NCBI RefSeq assembly: GCF_009183815.1
Contig: NZ_WEHX01000006.1
Span: forward strand, 1 to 53,795
DNA: 53,795 nt
Reading direction: 5' to 3'
Source of the DNA: Sutterella seckii
GTDB lineage: Bacteria; Pseudomonadota; Gammaproteobacteria; Burkholderiales; Burkholderiaceae_F
Within the stretch, counting starts at the first letter, position 1; each line of letters starts with the position of its first letter. Below the pieces are notes generated by a model. That model was not told the DNA's origin, ran no database searches, and saw nothing but the letters and a program-made list of their open reading frames with translations. Shown piece by piece: positions 1 through 8,889 of this stretch. A program made the position numbers and the translations under genes.

Positions 1-180
1 CTGAACCCCGATGAGTTTCTGAATCGTCAGCTCAAAACGAGTCTGCGGGTGAAGGGGCCGAAGAATCACGAAGAAACGCTCGAGCACGCAAAGGAGATCA
101 CCTCCACCTTCAAAAGTCAGAAGACCCCTATTCGCGCCTGTTTTACGAATGAGAGTACCCTCTATGCACAGGCGGCCTGA
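1..180 (+). mobile_element. IS630-family transposase, C-terminal end (cut by window edge)
   Basis: An open frame enters from the left edge and stops at 178-180. Its 59 residues contain LNPDEFLN followed by a basic helix, the pattern that follows the last catalytic acidic residue of IS630-type DDE transposases (usual form LNP-(D/E)-(Y/F)-LN). Only this tail is visible, so the catalytic DDE residues and the left end cannot be checked. The AT-rich stretch at about 211-232 after the stop probably holds the right terminal repeat next to a TA target, but I cannot fix the boundary. The following frame (235-387) looks like a host gene cut by this element. Confidence 0.8.
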
Positions 181-234
181 CCCCAAGCGCCACACAGCAC
201 CATCCGTCAACTATTAAATACCTTTGTTAATAAT

Positions 235-387
235 ACGACGCAGAAGCTTCAGAAATTGCCCGACGGCGCCTGGCGGCTTGAAGCCGATATGGACGACACC
301 GTGCTTCTTGACGGGTGGATCGCGGGCTGGCGCGAAAAAGCAGGGATCCGGAAAGTGGAAAAGATTCTGATCGCCGAAAAGGCCTGA
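235..387 (+). pseudogene. C-terminal remnant of a host protein, possibly WYL-domain regulator
   Basis: An open frame continues from the IS end to a TGA at 385-387 and has no start of its own. The last ~50 residues contain LEADMDDT, then LLDGWIAGW, then a V-E-K-I-L strand. The pattern 'beta strand, DDT, helix L-x-x-W-(I/L)-x-G-(W/F)' resembles the C-terminal WCX extension of WYL-type transcription regulators, but this is by eye and weak. The stop overlaps the next start (TGATG), so the intact gene was translationally coupled to the SMR pump downstream. The likely reading is a gene disrupted by the IS630 element. Confidence 0.4.
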
Positions 388-728
388 TGTCGTCCGGACG
401 TATGGATTGGCTCCTTTTGCTTTTTGCCGGCGCCTTTGAGGTCGGCATGACGTTTTGCCTCGGGAAGACCCGGGGCGCGGAGGGCTTTGAATTCTGCCTC
501 TGGGCCGGCGGATTTCTCATTTCGGCGGCGCTCAGCATGGGACTCCTCGCAAAAGCTTCGCAGACGCTCCCGCTCGGCACTGCTTATGCCGTCTGGACGG
601 GCATCGGTGCCGTGGGAACCGTTCTTGTCGGCATCCTGGTTTTCAAAGAGCCAGCGGCGCCTTTGAGACTCTTTTTCCTCTTTACACTGATTGCTTCCCT
701 GATCGGACTGAAGCTCGTGTCTCAATAA
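387..728 (+). CDS. Small multidrug resistance (SMR/DMT) family transporter
   Basis: About 113 residues and four hydrophobic helices, the size of an SMR protein. Helix 1 carries the membrane glutamate shared by SMR pumps (FAGAFEVGMTF). The middle has the family run PLGTAYAVWTGIGAVGT, typical of the EmrE/SugE group, and the final helix follows LVFKEPAAPLR. The inner-membrane dimer would exchange protons for cationic drugs or, in the SugE/Gdx branch, guanidinium; the sequence alone does not decide which. The ATG at 387 (MSSGRMDWLL) is chosen because it overlaps the upstream stop; extending upstream adds only polar residues. A hairpin at 735-768 ends the unit. Confidence 0.85.
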   Translation: MSSGRMDWLLLLFAGAFEVGMTFCLGKTRGAEGFEFCLWAGGFLISAALSMGLLAKASQTLPLGTAYAVWTGIGAVGTVLVGILVFKEPAAPLRLFFLFTLIASLIGLKLVSQ

Positions 729-734
729 TGAAGA

Positions 735-768
735 GACTCCCGCTGAAGGCAGAAAATCAGCGGGAGTC
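735..768. terminator. Stem-loop between converging genes
   Basis: Perfect 12-bp inverted repeat (735-746 with 757-768) and a 10-nt loop between the SMR gene and the converging AAA-ATPase-like gene. There is no U-tract on the plus side; the minus side is moderately T-rich (TCTTCATTATT). It may act in both directions. Confidence 0.6.
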
Positions 769-808
769 CGCGCGGGAGAGATGTTGGCCTTAATCCTGCG
801 AGTTGAGT

Positions 809-1957
809 TCAGCGATGAAGCGAGCAAAGATTCCCCATCGCCTCCCGCACCTCTTCGTTCGGATAGCCGAGCATGACGGCACCGTCGCCGGTTGCCTTCT
901 TAATGGTCAGATAGCCCGTATGCACAAGGACAGAGGTTGGCTGGAGCTCCAGAATAGGATCGTCGCTGGCGATGACTGTCAGGTCCTCTAAAAACGGTTC
1001 ATCGTAATGAGCAGGATCAAGCAGGCCCCGAACTTTTAGGAAGTTGCGAACAATCGCAGTCGTGCCGCCGGGATTGAGCCCATAGTGCTGAAAGTCGGGT
1101 TGCGGACACGCTAGGAACTGCAAAACCGACCAGGGCGCGAAGACATCCGTCGAAGCATTTTGGTCGAAGCAAAAGCCGCCGTACTCGCGGCGCATTCGAC
1201 TAATGAGTTGGTCGTGTGACATGCCGCAGAGGTCCGATGCCCGCTCGAGCCAGGTTGAAAAATTGGTTCGAAGTTCGTCTTCCGTGAATCCGAGCAGAGA
1301 GCCGTACTGAGGCATCATCGACAGATCCGTCAAGGCATTGAAGCTCGGAGTCAGCACGTTTTGCTTGAACTTCATGACACCGGTGACGCATAAGAACCGG
1401 AGGGCCCCGGAGAGCGACTTTGTTCTTGCAAAGAAGGATGCGATGACTCTGCGATACTGCTCGAACCGTTCCGGCAAATGTAGACATTCGGTGAGCGGCG
1501 CATCGTATTCGTCGATGAGCAGCACGAGCGAGCTGTTCGGCAGCGACAATAGCGCTGTCTCCCAGCGCTGAAGCGGGAAGCGCGACACATCAGGCGAGGT
1601 TTCGATTCCTGCGGCGCGCAGACGTCCCTGAAGGTGCAGATCGAACGCGAGTAAAAAATCCTCCAGCGTCCCGACATCCCTGAAGGCAGAGAAATCCAGA
1701 CTCACGACTTTATACGTGGTGTCTGTCCAGGTCTTGGCAATGTCCAGACCTTCAAAGCCTTCAATGCCCTTGCCGAAAAGATCGCGAAGCGTTGAGGCGA
1801 GGAGGGACTTCCCGAAACGGCGCGGACGGGCGATGAAGACCGCAGGAAACATCCGCACCATCTCCGCAATCTGCGCAGTCTTGTCGATATAAATGAAGTT
1901 GCGGGAGGGATTGCGGATGGTCGAAAAATCGGAGATGCCGAGCGGGAGATTGCGCAT
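809..1957 (-). pseudogene. AAA-ATPase-like protein (PF09820 type), truncated before the PD-(D/E)XK domain
   Basis: 382 residues. It opens with the family signature: a short IxxF segment, YIDKT at ~23-27, and a Walker A-like ARPRRFGKSLL at 43-53. A Walker B LLIDEYDAPL lies near 146-155, and a CVTGV segment follows. This is the N-terminal ATPase-like half of a family that normally ends in a PD-(D/E)XK nuclease domain (DUF1703) and is about 520-550 residues long. Here the frame stops soon after 'GYPNEEVREAM', exactly where the linker to the nuclease begins, so the nuclease domain is absent. No nuclease coding follows in other frames before the 735-768 hairpin. The family is abundant in gut anaerobes; its biological role is not established. 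Compare the paralogue at 35115. Confidence 0.75.
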
Positions 1958-2005
1958 GGGCAGAAGCTTCAGGAAGCTTGAACTTTATGGATATCAAAAT
2001 ACTAG

Positions 2006-2239
2006 CATTGGTGCGTTGGATGTTTTGAAAAGCACCTGCGCCGTGCATTACAGGGCATAGTCGCTTCCTCCGTCTTCCTCCGGCATCCGGAGGCAAGGAG
2101 TCGCGTGCATGTCGAGGCGCTTCCGGAATCAGGCTTCCGGCACGGGATCTATCTCATTTCGCGTGAGCGCGAAATGCCGCAGATGATTGAGCGCATGGCC
2201 GGTTTCGCCCGCAAGGCCGCGGAAATTCGTGAAGGCTGA
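2006..2239 (+). pseudogene. C-terminal remnant resembling a LysR-type regulator
   Basis: Open frame with no start codon, preceded by a TAG at 2003-2005 and ending at TGA 2237-2239. The end reads as a basic strand followed by an amphipathic helix: GFRHGIYLISRER, then MIERMAGFARKAA. This resembles the last strand and helix of a LysR substrate-binding domain (pattern ...-(I/V)-x-L-(I/V)-x-R-x-R-...-F). The N-terminal helix-turn-helix is not present upstream, where the DNA becomes AT-rich. I read it as the tail of a deleted regulator. Assignment is by eye and tentative. Confidence 0.35.
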
Positions 2240-3044
2240 CGAGGCTTCACCGGGTTTGAGTTCAGCGGCTGCGTCCGTTGAAGGCGGTGCAGAGGTGCGG
2301 TTTCTCCTTGCCTGATGAGAAATGCGTGCGCAATTGTGGAAAATGGCCGCTGAAAGTATGGCGCAATTGTGGAAAAGCAGATCTAAAACTATGTCGCAAA
2401 CGTGAATGAGTTGATATTTATAGTTATTTTACGTTCCTTAAATGTAAGAAAATGTAATGTCACTGCTTCACTTTCGTGGACTCTCACGGATAGCACTTTC
2501 TCGTTCTTTGCTTGTTGGCTTGACGCTTCCGTAATCGCCGAACAGACCATGATGGTCATCCAATGCGGCGGGTCTCGGGCAGGTGGTCGAGCCGGGCAGA
2601 TCCGTATGATCCCAATGCCTGCTCAAGTTATTTCGAAATCTCTAACTCCTCGATAAGGCGGGAACTATCCGCCCGGTTGGCTTCGCCAATTACGGTACGG
2701 TTATTAAGCGTCTATACATGACGCAAAGATGCATAAACCTCAGGTTCCGGAGGCCGCTTAAAACTCTGCGGATCCCTGAGGCGCAGGCGAAGTCTGTAAA
2801 CAGAATTCGGGTACTTGCGAAATGTAAATTCATATCCGGCGCTAGTGAATTTTTTCAAATGATCGCGCGTTGAATCTTCAATACCTCTTCAGGAGAGGAA
2901 GGGAAAACGCTAGAATCAACGGACAAGAAATAGCTAGGGATAACACTAATAAACAAGACCCACCAATGCTTCCCGTACTGGCGATGACTTCGTGAGAGAA
3001 GTCCTCAGCCCGCATGCGGAGAGCAAAACGCCAAGAAAAAGAAA
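2240..3044. other. Intergenic, no convincing gene; insertion-sequence debris
   Basis: No frame with family similarity and an SD-led start was found. A frame at 2402-2656 has no SD and no recognisable motif. A tandem repeat (2328-2376) looks like an IS21-type end. The last ~180 bases, AT-rich with a TTGAATCTTCAA palindrome (2870-2881) and a TAGAAT (2911-2916), probably carry the promoter of the formate dehydrogenase operon. Confidence 0.5.
2328..2376. repeat. Direct repeat GCGCAATTGTGGAAAA x2, IS21-like end
   Basis: The 16-mer GCGCAATTGTGGAAAA occurs exactly at 2328-2343 and again at 2361-2376, a period of 33 bp. Multiple short internal repeats containing a G-T-G-G-A-A-A core are typical transposase-binding sites near IS21-family termini. 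No istA/istB genes are adjacent, so this would be a solo end or a deletion remnant. Confidence 0.45.
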
Positions 3045-4883
3045 ATGACACGTCTATCCGTCCGTCCGCCAGCCGTGACTGATGCGCGCAATGAGGAGAC
3101 CATGCAGGGCTTCATGCGCCGCATTGAAGCCACGCCTCCGGGGCAGTGCGCCATAACGCTGCTCCTAAGTCAACTCGACGCATCGCTCCTTCAGACCTGC
3201 GGCAAGTGCGTGCCCTGCCGCGACGGATTGCCGCAGCTTGCGGAAATCCTTCGCCGCATCGCCTCCTGCAAGGCGGAGCCCGACGACCTCGAGGCGCTTA
3301 AGTCTCTCGCCGAAGTGATCCGCGACGGTTCCGACTGCGCGATCGGCTGGGACGCCGCTCAGGCGGTGCTCGACGGCATCGAGCGCTTCTCCGACGAATT
3401 CAAAAGCCACATTGAGGCGCATGCGTGCCAGAAGGGGATTTCCCAGTCCGTTCCCTGCGAAACCTTCTGCCCCGCGCACGTGGATGTGCCGGGCTACATT
3501 GCGCTCGCGGGCGAAGGTCTGTTTGCCGAAGCCGTCGCCCTGATCCGCAAGGACAATCCGTTCCCGACGGCCTGCGGGTTCGTCTGCGAACACCCCTGCG
3601 AAAAGCGCTGCCGGAGGACCCTCATTGATGCGCCCATCAACATCCGCGGCATCAAGAAGTATGCGGTCGACGGCGCGGCTGCCGACACGGTTCCGGTCCC
3701 GAAGGCTCTGCCTCCCACGGGCCGCACCATCGCCGTGATCGGCGCCGGCCCCTCCGGGCTCACCTGCGCTTACTATCTCGCCCTCATGGGCCACAAGGTG
3801 AAGGTCTTTGAAGCCCGCGACAAGTTGGGCGGCATGATGCGCTACGGCATCCCCGCCTACCGCTTCCCGCGCGAGCGCCTCGATGAAGACATCCGCGCCA
3901 TTCTTTCTGCGGGCGACATTGAAGTCGTCACGAACGCCTCGATCGGCACGGAGGAGATGAAGACCCTCTCGAAGGAATGCGACGCGGTCTATGTGGCGAT
4001 CGGCGCGCATGCGGCGAAGGGCCTGAAGCTCCCCGGCATGGATTCGAAGGGCGTCATCTCGGCGGTTGAAATGCTCCGCGCGATCGGCGACGACGCCTAT
4101 CCCGACTATCGCGGAAAGAAGATCGCCGTGATCGGCGGCGGCAACGTCGCGATGGACTGCGTGCGCACGGCCGTGCGCGCGGGCGCGGACGAAGTGAATC
4201 TCGTCTACCGCCGCCGCATCGACGACATGACGGCATTGAAGGAAGAAATCCACGCGGCGATCGCCGAAGGCGTCGAAATGCTGACGCTCGAGGCCCCGGT
4301 TTCCGTCGAAGCCGACGAAAACGGATGCTGCAGGGCGCTCATCATGCAGCCCCAGAAGATCGGCGCCTACTCGCGCGGTCGTCCGGGGGTCGCCAAAGCC
4401 GACAAGGAAACGGAACGACTCGAAGCCGACCTCATCATCGCCGCCGTCGGTCAGGACGTCGTCACGAAGCCCTTTGAGGATTTCGGCATGCCCGTCAAGT
4501 GGGGCGCCTTCGTCACGGACGAGTTCCTGCAGGTTCCGGGTCTCCCGAACGTTTATGCGGGCGGAGACTGCCAGAGCGGACCGACGACCGTCATTCGCGC
4601 CGTGGGCGCCGGCAAGGCCGCTGCGCGCAACATCGACGAGATGCTCGGCTACCACCACATTCTCGACTGCGGCGTCACGGCGCCGGCTCCGAAGGCCAAC
4701 AACCGCACCCCGATGGGGCGCGTCAACATCAATGAGCGTCCGGTGAAGTTCCGCAAGCGCGACTTCAAGGACGTCGAGCTCGGGATGAGCAGGGAAGAAG
4801 CCGTTCAGGAATGCAGCCGCTGCCTGCGCTGCGACTGCTTCGGCGCGGGTGCTGCCGTGGGCGGGAGGATTCAGTATGTTTGA
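3045..4883 (+). CDS. NuoF-C/GltD-type FAD-dependent NAD(P)H oxidoreductase, partner of formate dehydrogenase
   Basis: 612 residues. The N-terminal ~110 match the C-terminal iron-sulfur region of NuoF: CGKCVPCRDG (Cys52, 55, 58) and a fourth Cys in DCAIG, ligands of one [4Fe-4S] cluster. Next comes a GltD-like module with cysteine clusters CETFCPAH and CGFVCEHPCEKRC, an FAD site GAGPSG and an NAD(P) site GGGNVA, then GGDCQSG. It closes with CSRCLRCDC. The architecture is that of the diaphorase-type electron-entry subunits that pair with NuoG-headed formate dehydrogenases. Likely role: cytoplasmic transfer between NAD(P)(H) and the 4876-7611 subunit. The ATG at 3102 (GAGGAG just upstream) is a plausible alternative start. 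The stop lies inside the next gene, indicating coupling. Confidence 0.85.
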   Translation: MTRLSVRPPAVTDARNEETMQGFMRRIEATPPGQCAITLLLSQLDASLLQTCGKCVPCRDGLPQLAEILRRIASCKAEPDDLEALKSLAEVIRDGSDCAIGWDAAQAVLDGIERFSDEFKSHIEAHACQKGISQSVPCETFCPAHVDVPGYIALAGEGLFAEAVALIRKDNPFPTACGFVCEHPCEKRCRRTLIDAPINIRGIKKYAVDGAAADTVPVPKALPPTGRTIAVIGAGPSGLTCAYYLALMGHKVKVFEARDKLGGMMRYGIPAYRFPRERLDEDIRAILSAGDIEVVTNASIGTEEMKTLSKECDAVYVAIGAHAAKGLKLPGMDSKGVISAVEMLRAIGDDAYPDYRGKKIAVIGGGNVAMDCVRTAVRAGADEVNLVYRRRIDDMTALKEEIHAAIAEGVEMLTLEAPVSVEADENGCCRALIMQPQKIGAYSRGRPGVAKADKETERLEADLIIAAVGQDVVTKPFEDFGMPVKWGAFVTDEFLQVPGLPNVYAGGDCQSGPTTVIRAVGAGKAAARNIDEMLGYHHILDCGVTAPAPKANNRTPMGRVNINERPVKFRKRDFKDVELGMSREEAVQECSRCLRCDCFGAGAAVGGRIQYV

Positions 4884-7611
4884 CATTACGATGGACGGCC
4901 GCACGATCGCGGTCGAAGAGGGCGCAACGCTCCTTGATGCGGCGCGTTCCGCCGGCATTCACATCCCGACCCTCTGCTACCTGAAGAACGTGAGCAATAT
5001 CGGCTCCTGCCGCCTCTGCGTGGTGGAGGTCGAAGGCGTGAGCGGGCTCGTCTCCTCCTGCAATACGCTCGCGCACCCCGGCATGGTCGTGAAGACCCGT
5101 TCTGAAGCGATCGACCGGGCCCGCCGCACGGCGCTTCAGCTCATCATCGCCGAGCACGGCTTGAACAGCACGCAGTACTGCTTCAGCTGCACGAAGAACG
5201 GAAGCTGCGAGCTTCAGCACCGCTGCCGCGAACTCGGCGTCGAAACGTCGCCCTTCAAAATTACGCCGGCATCGGGCGAGATCCTCGACAGCAACCCCTT
5301 CATCGCCTTCAATCCGTCGCTCTGCATCCGCTGCCAGCGCTGCGTGGGCGCGTGCAACAACGCTGCCGGGAACCACACGCTGGTCTCCGGCAAGGCGGGC
5401 CTTCGCACGACGATCCTCGCGCCCTTCGGCAGGGACTGGAAGAGCACGAACTGCGAATCCTGCGGCACCTGCGCCGCGGCCTGCCCGACGGGCGCCATCA
5501 CGATGAAGCGCCGCCGCGCCTACCGCTCGTGGGAAATCAAGAAGGTCCGCACGACGTGTCCGCACTGCGCGACGGGCTGCCAGTACGACCTGATCGTGAA
5601 GGACGGCCGCATCGTCGATACGGAAGCCGCGGACGGCCCCTCGAATCACGGACTCCTCTGCGTGAAGGGCCGCTCGGCGAGCTTCGACTTCGTGCAGTCG
5701 GACCGCCGTCTGACGACGCCCCTCATCCGCTCCTCCGTCACGGGCGAGCTCGAACCCGCTTCCTGGGACGAGGCGCTTGATCTCGTCGCGAAGAAGTTCA
5801 CGGAACTCCGCGACAAGTTCGGAGGCGAAGCGCTCGCCGCCTTTGCCTGCGCGCGGTCCGCGAACGAAGACATCTACATGCTCCAGAAGATGGCGCGCAC
5901 GGTCTTCAAAACCAACAACGTCGACAACTGCGCGCGCGTCTGCCACGGTCCCTCCGTGGCGGGTCTTCAGAGAACGCTCGGCTCGGGCGCCATGACGAAT
6001 CCGATTTCGGACATCTGCGAAAACGCCGAGGTCGTGGTGCTTGTGGGCTCGAACCCCGAGGAAGCGCATCCGGTGATCGGCATGCAGCTTCGCGCTGCGA
6101 TCCGACGGGGCCTGAAGCTCATCGTGGTTGATCCCCGCGACATCGGACTCGCTCAGGCCGCGCAGATTCACCTGAAGCTCCGTCCGGGCACGAACGTCGC
6201 CTTCGCGAACGGCATCGTTCGTCAGCTCATTCATGACGGACTCATTGATCAGGAATTCATCCGCACGCGCACGGAAGGGTTTGAAGACCTCAAGGCAATG
6301 GTCGAGGCCTATACGCCCGAGCGCGTCGCTGAAATCTGCCGCATCGACCCCCGCGACCTGATCGCGGCGGCGCGCATGTACGGCGAAGCGAAGCGCGCGG
6401 CGATCGTCTACTGCTTGGGCGTCACCGAACATTCGTCCGGCACCGAAGGCGTGATGGCGCTCTCCAACATGGCCATGGTGACGGGGAAGTACGGGCGTCC
6501 CGGCTGCGGCATCAACCCGCTTCGCGGCCAGAACAACGTTCAGGGCGCCTGCGACATGGGTGCGTCCCCGGGCGACCTGACGGGCTACCAGAAGATTGCT
6601 CAGCCCGGCATCGTCGAGAAGTTCGAAAAGGCCTGGGGCACGGAGCTCCCGCGCTTCAAGGGCCTCTACGCCACGGACTGCTACCCGAAGATGATCGAAG
6701 GCGCCGTGAAGGGCCTCTTCATCTTCGGCGAGGATCCGGTGCGCACGGATCCCGACACGCATCACGTCATCAAGGCGCTTAAGAACCTCGACTTCCTCGT
6801 GGTGGACGACCTCTTCCTCACGGAAACGGCGAAGTACGCCGACGTCGTTCTGCCTGGCAGAAGCTACGCGGAAAAAGAGGGCACCTTCAGCAACACCGAA
6901 CGCCGCGTGCAGCGAATCCGCCGTGCGGTGACGATCGAAGGCACCCGGGCCGACACGGACATCTTCACGGACATCATGAACCGCATGGGGTATCCGCAGC
7001 CGCGTCTGACGCCGGCAGAGATCATGGACGAAATCGCCTCGGTGACGCCGTCCTTCGCGGGCATCAGCCACGCGCGTCTCGACAGCCCCGAGGTGAACGG
7101 TCAGGGTCTTCAGTGGCCCTGCACCGGGAAGGACCATCCGGGAACGCCCATCCTCCATGTCGGGAAGTTCACGCGCGGGCTTGGCCGTTATTCGACCGCG
7201 GCCTACCGCGAATCGAGCGAACTCCCCGACGCCGACTATCCGCTCATGCTGACGACGGGGCGCGTCCTCTACCACTACAACGCCTGCGCGATGACGGACA
7301 AGACCGAGGGCATCAACGAGATCTCCGGCCACTCCTTCATCGAGATCAACACGAAGGATGCGGCGAACCTCGGCATCGCCGACGGCGACCGCGTCGTCGT
7401 GAGCTCCCGCCGCGGCAGGATCGAATCGGTGGCGCACGTCTCCGGGAAGACCAATGCGGGCGAGACCTGGATGCCCTTCCACTTCCAGGACGGCAACTGC
7501 AACTGGCTCACGAAGGCCGCGCTCGACAACATCTGCTCCACGCCGGAATACAAGGTGTGCGCAGTGAGGGTTGAAAAAGCGGGAGCTTCCTCCGCAGCCT
7601 TTTCAGCCTGA
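4876..7611 (+). CDS. fdhA: Formate dehydrogenase catalytic subunit, Mo/W-bis-MGD, NuoG-type N-terminus
   Basis: 911 residues starting at ATG 4876 after GGGAGGATTCAGT, overlapping the previous gene by 8 bp. Order of modules: [2Fe-2S] ferredoxin domain (Cys34, 45, 48, 62); His93 plus CFSC...C (101, 104, 110); two [4Fe-4S] sets (CIRCQRC and CESCGTC); then the molybdopterin domain opening with CPHCATGC. The active-site motif is ARVCHGPSVAG, so Cys355 occupies the place of the selenocysteine of E. coli FdhF. The segment GCGINPLRGQNNVQGACDMG is also characteristic of formate dehydrogenases. No Tat signal, so cytoplasmic. With the diaphorase upstream it should oxidise formate to CO2 with NAD(P)+, or run in reverse. 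Two stem-loops follow. Confidence 0.93.
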   Translation: MFDITMDGRTIAVEEGATLLDAARSAGIHIPTLCYLKNVSNIGSCRLCVVEVEGVSGLVSSCNTLAHPGMVVKTRSEAIDRARRTALQLIIAEHGLNSTQYCFSCTKNGSCELQHRCRELGVETSPFKITPASGEILDSNPFIAFNPSLCIRCQRCVGACNNAAGNHTLVSGKAGLRTTILAPFGRDWKSTNCESCGTCAAACPTGAITMKRRRAYRSWEIKKVRTTCPHCATGCQYDLIVKDGRIVDTEAADGPSNHGLLCVKGRSASFDFVQSDRRLTTPLIRSSVTGELEPASWDEALDLVAKKFTELRDKFGGEALAAFACARSANEDIYMLQKMARTVFKTNNVDNCARVCHGPSVAGLQRTLGSGAMTNPISDICENAEVVVLVGSNPEEAHPVIGMQLRAAIRRGLKLIVVDPRDIGLAQAAQIHLKLRPGTNVAFANGIVRQLIHDGLIDQEFIRTRTEGFEDLKAMVEAYTPERVAEICRIDPRDLIAAARMYGEAKRAAIVYCLGVTEHSSGTEGVMALSNMAMVTGKYGRPGCGINPLRGQNNVQGACDMGASPGDLTGYQKIAQPGIVEKFEKAWGTELPRFKGLYATDCYPKMIEGAVKGLFIFGEDPVRTDPDTHHVIKALKNLDFLVVDDLFLTETAKYADVVLPGRSYAEKEGTFSNTERRVQRIRRAVTIEGTRADTDIFTDIMNRMGYPQPRLTPAEIMDEIASVTPSFAGISHARLDSPEVNGQGLQWPCTGKDHPGTPILHVGKFTRGLGRYSTAAYRESSELPDADYPLMLTTGRVLYHYNACAMTDKTEGINEISGHSFIEINTKDAANLGIADGDRVVVSSRRGRIESVAHVSGKTNAGETWMPFHFQDGNCNWLTKAALDNICSTPEYKVCAVRVEKAGASSAAFSA

Positions 7612-7629
7612 AAACGTCTGAAGACCGAC

Positions 7630-7724
7630 ATCGTCCCGGAAAACCTTTCCGGCTTCCCGGGACGATAAGAAAAAAAGAAAAGCCGCAGCCCCGCAATCTC
7701 GCAACGGGCGCTGCGGCTTTCTCT
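7630..7724. terminator. Double stem-loop terminator between converging operons
   Basis: First stem 7630-7639 with 7657-7666 (10 bp). Second stem 7679-7689 with 7710-7720 (11 bp including the flanking A/T pairs). On the minus strand the second stem is followed by TTTTCTTTTTTT, a strong U-tract for the ABC exporter operon; on the plus strand it is followed by CTCTT. The pair can stop both operons. Confidence 0.85.
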
Positions 7725-7740
7725 TGCGGGCCGAAAAACC

Positions 7741-8886
7741 TTAGACGACTTTGTTCCGGAAGAGCCAGGCCGCGCCCGGAATCGTCACGGCCGAAATCAC
7801 GGCGAGCGGCCAGAGGTAGGGGAGGATGTCGCTCAATCCTGCATTCTCAAAGTAGATCATGCGGATCGTGAGGATCCCGTAGCGGACGGGGTTGAGGATG
7901 GTGATGGTCTGCATCCATTCAGGCATGGCCGCCACCGGCGTCATGAGGCCCGAGAGGACGAGCGAGGGAAGAAGCAGAATGAAGGAGAGGACCACCGACT
8001 GCTGAAGGGTCTTCGCCCAGGCGGAGATCGCAAGCGCGAGCCCCACAATGCTCGTTGAGAAGAGCGCCACCACGAAGAAGAGGAGCGGAAGCGACCCGGC
8101 AAAGGGAATGTCGAACCACCAGCGGCAGACGGCGAAAATCAGAAAGCTCTGGAAGATCCCGATGAGAATGGGGGCGGCGGCCTTGCCGATAAAGATTTCC
8201 ACGGGCGAGAGCGGCGTCATCAGCATCATGTCGAAGGCCCCTTCCTCGCGCTCGCGCGAGATCGCGAGCCCGGCGAGGAGCATCACCTGAATCATGGCAA
8301 GACCGAGGATGAGGCCCGTCATGATGTTGTAGCGGGTGATGCCGTTTTCGTTGTAGCGGTAGCGCTCGCGCACCTCGATGGGGCCCGCGGTGCCGTCCTC
8401 GCGGGCGATGGATTCGATGATCGCCGAGACGTAGCCCGTCGCCACATTGGCGGTGGTGGTGTTTCTCGCGTCGGCGGCGACGAAGATTTCCGCGGGTTCG
8501 CCCCGGGCAAGCTTCTTTGCGAAGTCATCGGGGAAATAGAGGCCGATCAGTGCGTCGCCGTCGTTCACGGCCTGCTCGAAAGCCTCGTAGGACTGCGGGG
8601 ATCCCGCGCGCACGAAGATGCGGTTCGCTTCGATTTTCCGGATCACGCGTTCGCTCGCCGGGCTTTGCGACGCGTCGTAAATGACGTAGGGAGCTTCCTC
8701 GAGATTGAAGGTCGCGCCGTAGCCGAAGAGAATCGACTGCGCGATGATGGGAACGACGAGGATCCGGCGCATGCCGGGGTCGCGCAGGAGCGTGATGAGC
8801 TCCTTGCGCGCGAGCGCGCGGAGCCTCAGAAGAGAGGCTCTGAGCCCGGCGAGGAAGGAAGTGCTGAACATTTCGGGCTTCTCCAT
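7741..8886 (-). CDS. ybhR: ABC-2 type permease, YbhR-like
   Basis: 381 residues. A cytoplasmic N-terminus with ARKELITLLRDPGMRRILVVP precedes the first membrane helix. A large extracytoplasmic region follows, then five more helices near 180-375, including the REREEGAFDMMLMTPLSP loop that marks ABC-2/DrrB-type exporters. Last gene of the four-gene exporter operon, three bases after the companion permease stop. The two permeases would form the heterodimeric inner-membrane channel driven by the double-ATPase subunit; in E. coli the equivalent system exports drugs or cations with an outer-membrane TolC partner. The substrate here cannot be read from sequence. Confidence 0.85.
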   Translation of the reverse strand: MEKPEMFSTSFLAGLRASLLRLRALARKELITLLRDPGMRRILVVPIIAQSILFGYGATFNLEEAPYVIYDASQSPASERVIRKIEANRIFVRAGSPQSYEAFEQAVNDGDALIGLYFPDDFAKKLARGEPAEIFVAADARNTTTANVATGYVSAIIESIAREDGTAGPIEVRERYRYNENGITRYNIMTGLILGLAMIQVMLLAGLAISREREEGAFDMMLMTPLSPVEIFIGKAAAPILIGIFQSFLIFAVCRWWFDIPFAGSLPLLFFVVALFSTSIVGLALAISAWAKTLQQSVVLSFILLLPSLVLSGLMTPVAAMPEWMQTITILNPVRYGILTIRMIYFENAGLSDILPYLWPLAVISAVTIPGAAWLFRNKVV

Positions 8887-8889
8887 CCG

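Noticed and set aside
2402-2656. 84-codon frame
   Set aside because: No SD or recognisable pattern; lies in IS-type debris.
3165-4958. 597-codon minus-strand frame
   Set aside because: Antisense shadow of the GltD-type gene; composition is Arg/Ala/His-rich and no family motif is present.
4765-7482. 905-codon minus-strand frame
   Set aside because: Antisense of the formate dehydrogenase gene, an effect of strong third-position GC bias.
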